Source: an uncultured Paracoccaceae bacterium (GTDB lineage Bacteria > Pseudomonadota > Alphaproteobacteria > Rhodobacterales > Rhodobacteraceae). From it: 64,000 nucleotides of DNA. The stretch spans positions 1-64,000 of the forward strand of contig CALKXV010000016.1 of the NCBI GenBank assembly GCA_938005545.1, in the 5' to 3' direction. Below the pieces are notes generated by a model. That model had not been told where the DNA came from. It made no database searches and saw only the letters and a list, made by a program, of their open reading frames with translations. This document shows positions 51,898 to 60,655 of the stretch, piece after piece (position 1 is the stretch's first letter; each line of letters begins with the position of its first letter). Position numbers and translations under genes: made by a program.

Positions 51898-54689
51898 GGC
51901 GGCTTGACGACAAAGGCGCTGTGATTGATCGCGCCAAACCACTGAACTTCACATTCGATGGCAAGCCATATCAAGGGTTTGCGGGCGACACGCTGGCCTC
52001 CGCCTTGATGGCCAATGGCGTTCGCATCGTCGGGCGAAGCTTTAAGTACCATCGCCCGCGCGGGTTTTGGGGTGCTTGGGTGGATGACCCGAACGCGATT
52101 ATGTCGGTCACGCTAAACGGCATCGAACTGCCGAATTGTCTGGCCACAACAACCTATCTGGAAAACGGGATGGAGGCGCGCGCGGTCAATGCTTGGCCCA
52201 CGGCCAAACACGACATCAAAGGTGGTCTGGACTTGTTCCACCGGTTCCTTGGCGCTGGATTTTACTACAAAACCTTCATCTGGCCCGACTGGCATCTGTT
52301 CGAACCCATGATCCGCAAAATGGCGGGACTTGGGGCCGTCACCCCGGATCACTTGGATGAATTCCACTCGGACCAAATACACGATCACTGCGACACCCTG
52401 ATCATCGGCGGCGGTGCATCCGGTTTAACAGCGGCGCGCGTGGCGGCCGAGGCGGGCCAAAACGTCGTTCTTGTCGATGACCAAGCGCAACCCGGCGGCA
52501 GCTCGTATCAAACCGGAACGATTGCTGACACAGCTGCCGCCGATTGGATTGCCGCTCAGATGGCTGCGATAAAAACGGCGGGCGGTCGCGTGCTGCACCA
52601 GACAACCGCTTACGGGGTCTATGACCACGGGTTGATCGCTTGCGTTGAAAACGGGGCCTTCGGCACAGCGCCCCGGCTTTGGCGCATTCGCGCGGGTCGA
52701 GCCGTTTTGGCAACAGGCGCAATCGACCGTCCTTTAACCTTTGCGGGCAACGACAAACCGGGGGTGATGTCACTTTTCGCGAGCGCTGAATATCTGGTCC
52801 GCTATGGCGTTCTGGCAAGCGACAACGCCGTTGTGCTGGCGAACCATTCAATGGCCAAAGAAGCCGTCGCCACGTTAACAGCAGCAGGAATGGCGATCAC
52901 ACAAATCGATCCCGACACACCCGGCTTGAAAGCAGGCGGTTGGCAAGTCACCAACGGCATTTCGGTATCGGGCCGTCATCACCCAAGCGACGTGGTTCTG
53001 GCCACCTCAGGCTTGACGCCGCTTGTCCATCTTTGGCGACACGCTGGCGGCAAGCTCACGTGGGATGATGCACGACAGGCGTTTTTGCCGGACGGCCAAC
53101 TTTCCAACATGCAAGCCATCGGTGCCGCAAACGGGACATTTGATCTGAACCACGCCTTGGACGAAGCACAGGCGGCGGGCCTTGGCCAAAGCCACCCCCG
53201 CCAAGACACAAGCCACCACCTGACACCAGTCTGGCCGAAACCGGGCAGCAAGGGACGGCAGTGGATTGATTTTCAGCACGACGTCACGCTGAAAGATATC
53301 GAAGTTGCGGCGCGGGAAAACTATGTCTCGGTCGAACATTTGAAACGCTACACGACGCTTGGCATGGCGTCCGATCAAGGCAAAACGTCAAACATGGCTG
53401 GCTTGGCGGCAATGGCGACGCTGAAAGGCGCGACAATACCGGAAATCGGAACAACAACCTTCCGCCCGCCCTTCGTACCAATCCCCTTGGAGGTTTACCA
53501 CGGCGCAAAAACCAAACAGCTTTACCACCCCGTAAAACGCCTTGTGCTCGAAGCCAGACACCGCGACGCGGATGCCGCCCTTTGTGAATACGGCGGTTGG
53601 CTGCGCCCCGGATGGTATGGCAATGGTGCCGCCGCAGATCACATTCGCGATGAAGCAATGACCGCGCGCACCACCGCGGGCATCCTTGACGGTTCCCCCC
53701 TTGGCAAGATCGAGGTGATGGGCCCAGACGCCGAAGCCTTTGTGAATTTCGTGTTCTACAACACAATGACAACGTTGAAACCCGGCCATATCCGATACGG
53801 ATTTCTTTTGACCGAAGGCGGTATCGTTTACGATGACGGCGTGGTGTCTCGCATAGACAACGATCGGTTCCTGATTTCCTGTTCGTCAAGCCATGTGGAC
53901 GGGGTGCGATCCTTGCTGGAAAACTGGCGGCAGGATGGCAACAACCCTGACCGAATTTTCATCCACGACCTGACAATGCAGTGGGCCACCATCACCGTAA
54001 CAGGCCCCAAAGCGCGCGATATTCTGAACGGACTTGATTTGGACGCCGACGTCTCAGCAGACGCCCTGCCCCACATGCGGTTCATTGAAACACATCATCA
54101 GGGCCACCCGTTGCGGATCGCACGGGTCAGTTTCTCTGGCGATCTCAGCTTTGAACTTTCGATCCCCTCGCGGCACGCACCCAACCTATGGGACAAAGTG
54201 ACCGCCGTCGCCGGTACGATGGATGCGCATCCCATTGGGATCGAAGCCATGTCGATCCTGCGCGCCGAAAAGGGTTATATCATGGTTGGCAAAGACACCG
54301 ACGGCGAAACCATGCCGCAAGACGTGGGCTTCGGTATCCCGCGCCGCAAAAAGACCAATGCTTTTGTTGGCGACAGATCCTTGCACACTGACAAAGCCAA
54401 CGTGCCGAGCCGTAAAGTGCTGGTGGGCCTCAGCGTTCCCCACGGCGAACCACCTCTGGTAACCGGCGCACATGTCGTGACCGACGGCGCAAACCAGCGC
54501 TCGCTTGGCTATGTGACCTCAAGCTACCACAGCCCATTTCTGAGCCGAGCCATCGCGCTTGGAATGATCGAAGGGGCTGTGGAACGCGTTGGCGACGAGG
54601 TGACCGTTTGGCATGACGGCAGCAATCGGCGCGCGCGGATCGTCTCACCATGCTTCCTTGATCCAAACGGGGAGCGGCTTCATGCGTGA
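51894..54689 (+). CDS. soxA: Sarcosine oxidase alpha subunit
   Basis: 931 residues from the ATG at 51894. The N-terminal part (LNFTFDGKPYQGFAGDTLASALMANG) is the 2Fe-2S-like domain fold typical of SoxA. A pyridine nucleotide fold follows (TLIIGGGASGLTAARVAAEAG) and binds NAD. The C-terminal 400 residues are a GcvT/aminomethyltransferase-like folate domain (GILDGSPLGKIEVMGPDAEAF, IEAMSILRAEKGYIM) that traps the released formaldehyde as 5,10-methylene-tetrahydrofolate. Size and domain order are normal for the family. Confidence 0.92.
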   Translation: MRRLDDKGAVIDRAKPLNFTFDGKPYQGFAGDTLASALMANGVRIVGRSFKYHRPRGFWGAWVDDPNAIMSVTLNGIELPNCLATTTYLENGMEARAVNAWPTAKHDIKGGLDLFHRFLGAGFYYKTFIWPDWHLFEPMIRKMAGLGAVTPDHLDEFHSDQIHDHCDTLIIGGGASGLTAARVAAEAGQNVVLVDDQAQPGGSSYQTGTIADTAAADWIAAQMAAIKTAGGRVLHQTTAYGVYDHGLIACVENGAFGTAPRLWRIRAGRAVLATGAIDRPLTFAGNDKPGVMSLFASAEYLVRYGVLASDNAVVLANHSMAKEAVATLTAAGMAITQIDPDTPGLKAGGWQVTNGISVSGRHHPSDVVLATSGLTPLVHLWRHAGGKLTWDDARQAFLPDGQLSNMQAIGAANGTFDLNHALDEAQAAGLGQSHPRQDTSHHLTPVWPKPGSKGRQWIDFQHDVTLKDIEVAARENYVSVEHLKRYTTLGMASDQGKTSNMAGLAAMATLKGATIPEIGTTTFRPPFVPIPLEVYHGAKTKQLYHPVKRLVLEARHRDADAALCEYGGWLRPGWYGNGAAADHIRDEAMTARTTAGILDGSPLGKIEVMGPDAEAFVNFVFYNTMTTLKPGHIRYGFLLTEGGIVYDDGVVSRIDNDRFLISCSSSHVDGVRSLLENWRQDGNNPDRIFIHDLTMQWATITVTGPKARDILNGLDLDADVSADALPHMRFIETHHQGHPLRIARVSFSGDLSFELSIPSRHAPNLWDKVTAVAGTMDAHPIGIEAMSILRAEKGYIMVGKDTDGETMPQDVGFGIPRRKKTNAFVGDRSLHTDKANVPSRKVLVGLSVPHGEPPLVTGAHVVTDGANQRSLGYVTSSYHSPFLSRAIALGMIEGAVERVGDEVTVWHDGSNRRARIVSPCFLDPNGERLHA

Positions 54690-55188
54690 CGACCGACACC
54701 TTTGGACGCCGCCGAAGCCACTATGGAATCCCTTGGCATTCAAAGACGCAAACCTATGCGCGGTGACACTAACCCGCCAAAGCTTGATCTCTGGCACAAA
54801 CGTTCGAAAAGCCGATCTCCCCCTGATCGAATGGCCCGACGTCGCGAAGGATGCCACCTACCGGTTGAGCCTGCGCCGCGACCGCGTGGCCGAGATCAAC
54901 GGCGACATAAGACCCGAAGGGTGGAACGCGACCAAAGGCGAGGCCTGCTCGGACGTCTCAGATGGCTACACGGTCCTTCAATTGAAGGGCCGCGCCGCGC
55001 TCGGCATATTGAAACGCGGCACAGAGATATCACTTGAACACCCCTCAGCCAGCGTCGCGCGAAAGCTTTTCGGGTTGGATGTGTGGCTTTATCGGTTTGG
55101 GGTCGAAGACCAGTTTCGCATTCACGTCGCCCGCGCTTATGACGAAACTTTGATCGCACATCTGACAACCGCCGCTCAGCATCGTTAA
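54682..55188 (+). CDS. soxG: Sarcosine oxidase gamma subunit
   Basis: 168 residues from the ATG at 54682, which overlaps the soxA stop by eight bases. The family is poorly conserved, but the later VLQLKGRAALGILKRGTEISL and the C-terminal VWLYRFGVEDQFRIHVARAYDETL segment fit SoxG. It completes the B-D-A-G set. Confidence 0.88.
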   Translation: MRDDRHLWTPPKPLWNPLAFKDANLCAVTLTRQSLISGTNVRKADLPLIEWPDVAKDATYRLSLRRDRVAEINGDIRPEGWNATKGEACSDVSDGYTVLQLKGRAALGILKRGTEISLEHPSASVARKLFGLDVWLYRFGVEDQFRIHVARAYDETLIAHLTTAAQHR

Positions 55189-55266
55189 ATCCGCCCTTTT
55201 CCTTGGGCGCGGCATCACCGAAGATAGCAGCAAGACCACAAGCGCGCCGTCACAAAGGAACCGTCC

Positions 55267-56436
55267 ATGAGCATTCTACCGATAATCGATGCCGCAACGC
55301 CTGAGTTGCAGGACATTTACAAAGACCTGCACGCGCACCCCGAAATTGGTTTCACAGAAACCCGCACCGCAGGCGTGGTGGCCGACAAGTTGCGGGCTTT
55401 GGGTGTTGACGAAGTGCATACAGGTATTGCCAAGACCGGCGTTGTTGCCGTGATCAAAGGCAAAGGCGACGGCCCGCGTCGAATTGGCGTCCGTGCGGAT
55501 ATGGATGCCTTGCCGATCCACGAGGAAACCAACCTACCTTATGCGTCAAAAACACCCGGCATCATGCATGCCTGCGGCCACGACAGCCACACGACCATGT
55601 TGTTGGGGGCCGCTGCACATTTGGTGAAAACCCGCGATTTTGACGGAACCGCCGTTTTGATCTTTCAACCCGCCGAAGAAGGTTTGGGCGGCGCGCGTGA
55701 AATGTTGGCCGAAGGGCTGTTGGATCGGTTCCCGTGCGACGAACTTTTCGGCATGCACAATTCACCGAACGGTGCGCCCGGCAAGGTCGACATCTGCAAG
55801 GGCAAAGCCATGGCGGGCGCTGCGTTCTTCGACATCAAGATCCAAGGCCGGGGCAGCCACGCCGCAATGCCTCAGTTTTCCCGCGATCCCGTTGTGATTG
55901 GCTCGGCCTTGGTCGGCCAATTGCAAAGCATCGTGTCGCGCAACGTCGCGCCCCTGGACACCTGCGTTTTGTCAGTGACGCAAATCCACGCGGGCGCGGC
56001 CTATAACGTGGTGCCTGATACGGCAGAACTGTCGGGCACCATCCGCTATTTCAAAGATAGCGTTTATGAAACAGCGGCCAGTCGCATGACCGAACTTTGC
56101 GACGGCATGGCCAAAGCGTACGGCGTCGAAATCACCGCCGATCTGCGCAACGTCTTCGACGTCTTGATCAATGACGACGCCTTGTCAGATGCCTATCTTG
56201 AAGCCGCCGCCGACATCGTTGGGGCTGATAATATTTCAGATCAGGCCGAACCCGCGACCGGATCGGAAGACTTTGCTGACATGCTGAAAGTCGTCCCCGG
56301 CGCCTATTGCCGGATCGGTCATTTGGGCACGATGCCGCTCCACAATCCGAACTTTACAATCGACATGGACATGTTGCCCATCGGTGCATCGATCATGGCC
56401 CGGATCATAGAACGGCGTATGCCTTTGACGGCTTAG
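55267..56436 (+). CDS. M20 family amidohydrolase (hippurate-hydrolase type)
   Basis: A 389-residue metal peptidase-fold enzyme that cleaves the amide bond of an N-acyl amino acid or similar. RADMDALPIHEE, HACGHDSHTTMLLGAA and FQPAEEGLGGAREML hold the metal-binding Cys/His/Glu positions of the M20D group, and GSEDFADM completes the site. AAAGGA precedes the ATG. It follows the sox operon by 78 bases on the same strand and may be co-transcribed. It would fit breakdown of N-acylated amines or amino acids. The substrate is not predictable. Confidence 0.9.
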   Translation: MSILPIIDAATPELQDIYKDLHAHPEIGFTETRTAGVVADKLRALGVDEVHTGIAKTGVVAVIKGKGDGPRRIGVRADMDALPIHEETNLPYASKTPGIMHACGHDSHTTMLLGAAAHLVKTRDFDGTAVLIFQPAEEGLGGAREMLAEGLLDRFPCDELFGMHNSPNGAPGKVDICKGKAMAGAAFFDIKIQGRGSHAAMPQFSRDPVVIGSALVGQLQSIVSRNVAPLDTCVLSVTQIHAGAAYNVVPDTAELSGTIRYFKDSVYETAASRMTELCDGMAKAYGVEITADLRNVFDVLINDDALSDAYLEAAADIVGADNISDQAEPATGSEDFADMLKVVPGAYCRIGHLGTMPLHNPNFTIDMDMLPIGASIMARIIERRMPLTA

Positions 56437-57941
56437 CCCTTGATTTCAGGCGGCAAAAGGGCGTCCGGCATATTCTGATAGCAAACCGGACGCAGGAACC
56501 GGCGAATGGACAGGGTGCCAACGGACGTGGCCCCAAAGTTCGTCGAGGCCGGATAAGGCCCGCCGTGAACCATGGCTTCCGACACCTCAACACCCGTCGG
56601 AAACCCATTGGCCAGGACCCGACCCGCCTTGCGTTCCAGCACCGGCATCAGGCGTTGCGCATCGCTTGCATCGGCGTCATCCACGTGCAGCGTACAGGTC
56701 AACTGACCATGTAGCGACGCCGCCAAATCCCGCGCCTCGCTTACATCCTTGGCCCGCACAACAATCCCCAAAGGTCCAAAAACCTCGTCCTGTAACGCAG
56801 GGTCAGCCATCCAAGCCGCAGCCGTGGTCGCATGAAGATGCGGCAACGCGTTCCGGCCATCGCCCGTCGACGCAACCAGAGTTTCTGTGGCACCTGCGTT
56901 CTGCACCACATCGCTGCCCGACCGGTAAGCATCGGCGATACCATCCGTCAACATGGTTTGTGCTGCGACGTCCTCCAAAGCGGTTGTCGCCGCTTCGACA
57001 AAGGGCGCAACTTCCGGCCCGTCGATCACCACGGCAATTCCGGGGTTGGTGCAGAACTGCCCGGCCCCCATGGTCAGCGATCCGGCCCACCCTTGCGCGA
57101 TCGCCTCACCACGATTTGCCATGGCGGCAGGCATCACAAACATCGGGTTCGTCGATCCAAGCTCGCCAAAGAACGGGATCGGTTCTGGGCGCGCCGCACA
57201 CATATCAAACAACGCGCGGCCCGCACGAAGCGATCCGGTGAAACCAATGGCGCGGATCAACGGATGTTTAACCAGCGCTTCGCCAACCGCAAAACCACCG
57301 TCCTGAACCTGACTGAACACTCCGGGATGAACCCCCGTTTTTTTGATCGCCGCATCAAAAGCCTGAGAAATCAGATCAGAAACACCCGGATGCGCCGGAT
57401 GCCCCTTAACAACGACAGGGCAACCCGCTGCCAAAGCCGCAGCCGTATCCCCACCCGCCGACGAAAATGCCAGTGGAAAATTCGATGCACCAAAGACACC
57501 AACAGGGCCAAGGGGCCGCTGCATCATGCGAATATCGGGGCGCGGCAAAGGTGCGCGATCCGGCAATGCCACGTCGTGACGACGATCCAGATAATCGCCA
57601 GCCTCAACGTGATCAGCGAACAAGCGCAATTGTCCAACCGTACGGCCCCGCTCGCCTTGAAGACGCGCTTCGGGAAGACCGGTTTCCTTCACGCCGATTT
57701 CGGTAATCTCATCGCCCAATGCGTCGATCTCATCGGCGACGGCGCGCAAGAACGCCGCGCGTTCTGACGCCGCACTATAACCAAAGCTCCAAAACGCCTC
57801 TTCCGCCGCTTTACAGGCCTGATCCACCATTTCGGGCGTGCCTTTGGAAAACGTATCGGGCTCACCAGAGCTTGGTGCGTTGTGAAAGCTCTCGGAACTG
57901 CCAAGCCATTCCCCGGCCACGAGCGATTTTCCATTGATCAT
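56433..57941 (-). CDS. Alpha-ketoglutaric semialdehyde dehydrogenase-like ALDH
   Basis: A 502-residue aldehyde dehydrogenase. The sequence is of the 2,5-dioxovalerate / alpha-ketoglutaric semialdehyde type: MMQRPLGPVGVFGASNFPLAFSSAGGDTAAALAAG for the N-terminal fold, IGFTGSLRAG for the coenzyme site, PFFGELGSTNP for the active-site Glu, and GAGQFCTNPG with the catalytic cysteine. It converts a semialdehyde to 2-oxoglutarate in sugar acid or hydroxyproline breakdown. Its stop overlaps that of the M20 gene tail to tail. Confidence 0.88.
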   Translation of the reverse strand: MINGKSLVAGEWLGSSESFHNAPSSGEPDTFSKGTPEMVDQACKAAEEAFWSFGYSAASERAAFLRAVADEIDALGDEITEIGVKETGLPEARLQGERGRTVGQLRLFADHVEAGDYLDRRHDVALPDRAPLPRPDIRMMQRPLGPVGVFGASNFPLAFSSAGGDTAAALAAGCPVVVKGHPAHPGVSDLISQAFDAAIKKTGVHPGVFSQVQDGGFAVGEALVKHPLIRAIGFTGSLRAGRALFDMCAARPEPIPFFGELGSTNPMFVMPAAMANRGEAIAQGWAGSLTMGAGQFCTNPGIAVVIDGPEVAPFVEAATTALEDVAAQTMLTDGIADAYRSGSDVVQNAGATETLVASTGDGRNALPHLHATTAAAWMADPALQDEVFGPLGIVVRAKDVSEARDLAASLHGQLTCTLHVDDADASDAQRLMPVLERKAGRVLANGFPTGVEVSEAMVHGGPYPASTNFGATSVGTLSIRRFLRPVCYQNMPDALLPPEIKG

Positions 57942-58240
57942 TTTGGACGTCCTTTGGGTTGAATGCGGATCAAATCAGCGATCACGCTTATATCTTTGAC
58001 GCGCAGTTTCTCTCTTTCGCGAAGGCGGCGCAACACGGTGGGTCTGATAATCGAAGGGATTGCGGATACGATTTGGATTTCGCAACAAACTGTTGCCGGG
58101 GATTGCGCCAAATTGCCCTAGGCAACGCGGAAAAAATGACGACAATGGCATCTTGTTGGCCATGGACACCTGTGATGCTTACCGCATTTTTACCCCGTGC
58201 CGCTAAAACGTAAAGCGGGGGCGCTTTTTGGATATGTCTG
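57942..58240. other. Gap upstream of the ALDH gene
   Basis: About 300 bases. It probably contains the leftward promoter of the ALDH gene. A plus-strand ORF (57959-58213) lacks a ribosome-binding site and protein-like composition and is not called. Confidence 0.35.
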
Positions 58241-58363
58241 ATGGCAAATCAACTAACGCGCGACGATTGGCAACGAATTGCGGATGCACTTTCGCACTTT
58301 GTTCACAATCCGGAATACAAAGAAACTTTTGAAAAAGTGAAGAAAATTATCGGCGATCCCTAG
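58241..58363 (+). CDS. Small 40-residue protein
   Basis: A short ORF starting at ATG 58241. The product (MANQLTRDDWQRIADALSHF, then FEKVKKIIGDP) is helical, with aromatic and charged residues placed as in an amphipathic helix. It ends three bases before the stop of sufS on the other strand. Codon use is ordinary. It may be a true small protein that automatic tools miss, but no ribosome-binding site is obvious. Confidence 0.45.
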   Translation: MANQLTRDDWQRIADALSHFVHNPEYKETFEKVKKIIGDP

Positions 58364-58366
58364 GGA

Positions 58367-59587
58367 TTAGCCAAACAACTCGTGGCACAGCTCAAGTGCG
58401 TCCACCAAAACATCAACCTCGGCTTCGGTATTATAAAGCCCAAAGCTGGCGCGTGCCGTGGCCGAGACACCAAAATGTTCCATCAAGGGCGCCGCACAAT
58501 GATGCCCCGCTCGAACCGCAACGCCCTTTTTATCAAGCACCGTTGAAATATCGTGGGCATGGGCCGCACCATCCAGTGTGAACGAAAAGATCGCCGCCTT
58601 ATCCGCCGTGGTCCCTTGCACGTTCAGCCAGTTCAAACCGTCGAGCTTGGTGCGTGCATAATCCCGCAAGCGATCCTCATGCGCGGCGATATTCTCCATC
58701 CCAAGCGCCATCATGTAATCCAGTGCAACGCCCAAACCGATCTGCTGAACGATCCCCGGCGTGCCAGCCTCGAACTTCATCGGCGGATCGTTCCAGGTGA
58801 TGGCGTCTTTGCGTACTTCGCGGATCATATCGCCGCCGCCCATAAAGGGCTGCATTTCGGCTTGGCGTTCTTTGCGGATATAAATCGCGCCCGACCCCGA
58901 CGGGCCATAAAGCTTGTGCCCGGTGATCGCAAAAAAATCGCACCCAATGTCTTGAACATCGACGGGCATGTGCACAGCAGATTGCGAGCCATCCACCAAC
59001 ACCGGCACGCACATGTCGCGCGCGCCGTCGCAAATCGCCTTCACATCCACCCGTGTGCCCAACACATTCGACAGATGTGTGATCGCGACAAGCTTGGTCT
59101 TGGGGCCAATGGCCGCCAGAACCTTTTCAGGCGGCAAAGCACCCGTTTCATCGACATCAACCCACTTCAGAACCGCGCCCAGACGTTCGCGCAGAAAATG
59201 CCATGGCACGATGTTGGCGTGATGCTCCATAACGGACAGAACAATCTCATCGCCGGGCTGAAACCGTGGCATCGCCCAGCCATAGGCCACAGTGTTGATG
59301 CCTTCGGTCGTACCCGAATTCATGACGATTTCGTCTTCGCTTGCAGCATTCAAGAACCGCGCAATGGTGCCCCGCACACCTTCGTACTTTTCGGTCGCAA
59401 GGTTCGACAGGTAATGCAACCCCCGGTGAACATTGGAATATTCCTGAGAATACGCTTGAGTGATCGCATCAATTACCACTTGCGGCTTTTGCGCTGACGC
59501 CCCGTTGTCAAGATAGACCAAAGGCTTGCCATTTACCTCGCGCGACAAAATCGGGAAGTCACGGCGCACCACTTCAACATCATACAT
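58367..59587 (-). CDS. sufS: Cysteine desulfurase SufS
   Basis: A 406-residue PLP enzyme that releases sulfur from cysteine for Fe-S cluster assembly. The PLP lysine is in ITGHKLYGPSG and the persulfide cysteine in AVRAGHHCAAPLMEHFG. These are the class II desulfurase (SufS/CsdA) motifs. Its start overlaps the preceding membrane protein gene by eight bases, and it is the last gene visible in the leftward suf operon. Confidence 0.94.
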   Translation of the reverse strand: MYDVEVVRRDFPILSREVNGKPLVYLDNGASAQKPQVVIDAITQAYSQEYSNVHRGLHYLSNLATEKYEGVRGTIARFLNAASEDEIVMNSGTTEGINTVAYGWAMPRFQPGDEIVLSVMEHHANIVPWHFLRERLGAVLKWVDVDETGALPPEKVLAAIGPKTKLVAITHLSNVLGTRVDVKAICDGARDMCVPVLVDGSQSAVHMPVDVQDIGCDFFAITGHKLYGPSGSGAIYIRKERQAEMQPFMGGGDMIREVRKDAITWNDPPMKFEAGTPGIVQQIGLGVALDYMMALGMENIAAHEDRLRDYARTKLDGLNWLNVQGTTADKAAIFSFTLDGAAHAHDISTVLDKKGVAVRAGHHCAAPLMEHFGVSATARASFGLYNTEAEVDVLVDALELCHELFG

Positions 59588-60164
59588 CTGTCGGACCTCC
59601 GAACAGCCCGGTCAAAAGGCCCAGCACGATGACGCTGGTATAATTCACAACCATCCACGACACCACAACGACACCAAAAGCTTTCCACGCAGACGGAAAG
59701 CCATGCAATTCGGCATAGACGTTTGAAATCAGCCAGAGCCAGTAACAGATGAACCCAACGCCCAGAAGCCCCGCCAAAGGCGGAAGCGCCACCATCATCA
59801 TCAACAACCCCACAATGCCAGCGATAAAGACGACCTCAAGCAAGATGAACCCAAGCAACAACTGATCGAACGTCCCCTGCCCGCCCATCATGCTACCGGC
59901 CTTCCAGATGACCCAAACAATCGCAAGCCCACCAAGAGCAGACCCAAACGCGCGCGCCAAGGGCGGAAGCGGATCGCCCGGAAAGATCGAAGCAGCAGCA
60001 TTCAACATCGGCTCAGTCGCAATGATCGACACGGCAATCATCGCCAGAAACGCGGAAATCAACACCTCGCGGCGGAATTCCAAACCGATCAACTCGGCGG
60101 CAGCCACGCGGGGGTCGCGCAACATTTGGCGCATGATCCCAACTAGATGTTCCCAAAGTGTCAA
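59580..60164 (-). CDS. YIP1-family-like membrane protein in the suf operon
   Basis: 194 residues if started at the TTG at 60164, which overlaps the stop of the upstream gene (TTGA); the longer open frame overlaps that gene and is not used. MTLWEHLVGIMRQMLRDPRVAA at the start, five hydrophobic segments and a PLPPLARAFGSALGG loop fit YIP1-like proteins. Its role in Fe-S assembly, if any, is unknown. Such membrane genes between sufD and sufS appear to be usual in this bacterial group (from memory). Confidence 0.7.
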   Translation of the reverse strand: MTLWEHLVGIMRQMLRDPRVAAAELIGLEFRREVLISAFLAMIAVSIIATEPMLNAAASIFPGDPLPPLARAFGSALGGLAIVWVIWKAGSMMGGQGTFDQLLLGFILLEVVFIAGIVGLLMMMVALPPLAGLLGVGFICYWLWLISNVYAELHGFPSAWKAFGVVVVSWMVVNYTSVIVLGLLTGLFGGPTDV

Positions 60165-60655
60165 AGCGATCCCTCGCGTATCGTTCTCGCCGACATAAGC
60201 CCTGCACCGGCGAACACAAGTACGGTTGTGAACGCCAGGGTGCTGACGATAACCCAGCCCGGCCCCGGCGCGAACCCTGCCAACAACCCCGCCAGCAACC
60301 ATACCGGCGTCGACGCCAAAAGCGCCCAGAACAGCGCAATGCGACATGAAAATCCGGTGACGCTTTGACCAACTGTTTTCAGGCCAACCGTCACAATTAT
60401 CGATAAAACATAAAACACCAAGGGCATCACCATCAGCCAGCCGAACAGGGCCGCAGCCAAACGCGCATCCAATCCGACCGACGGATCCAAATGGCTTTCG
60501 CGAGCCAAACGCGGCCATTGCGCCAAGAAGATCAGCCCACAAGCCGCCATCAAGATTGCCAAGGCTCGATCTTCGCGGGGCGCACCCGACATCCTGCGCG
60601 CCTGTGTCTCACGGGGCGCGCGATAAGTCCGTATGATATCAAGGACAATGCTCAT
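60161..60655 (-). CDS. Membrane protein in the suf operon
   Basis: A 164-residue protein with four hydrophobic segments (ALAILMAACGLIFLAQW, AALFGWLMVMPLVFYVLSIIVTVG, IALFWALLASTPVWLLAGLLAG, VIVSTLAFTTVLVFAGAG). It overlaps sufD by four bases and the next gene by four, so it belongs to the suf transcript. It looks like a companion of the YIP1-like protein and the two may work together. No known motif is seen. Confidence 0.75.
   Translation of the reverse strand: MSIVLDIIRTYRAPRETQARRMSGAPREDRALAILMAACGLIFLAQWPRLARESHLDPSVGLDARLAAALFGWLMVMPLVFYVLSIIVTVGLKTVGQSVTGFSCRIALFWALLASTPVWLLAGLLAGFAPGPGWVIVSTLAFTTVLVFAGAGLMSARTIREGSL

Noticed and set aside
60165-60542. N-terminal extension of the YIP1-like protein
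   Set aside because: It is out of frame over the 164-residue membrane protein gene and has no membrane pattern of its own.
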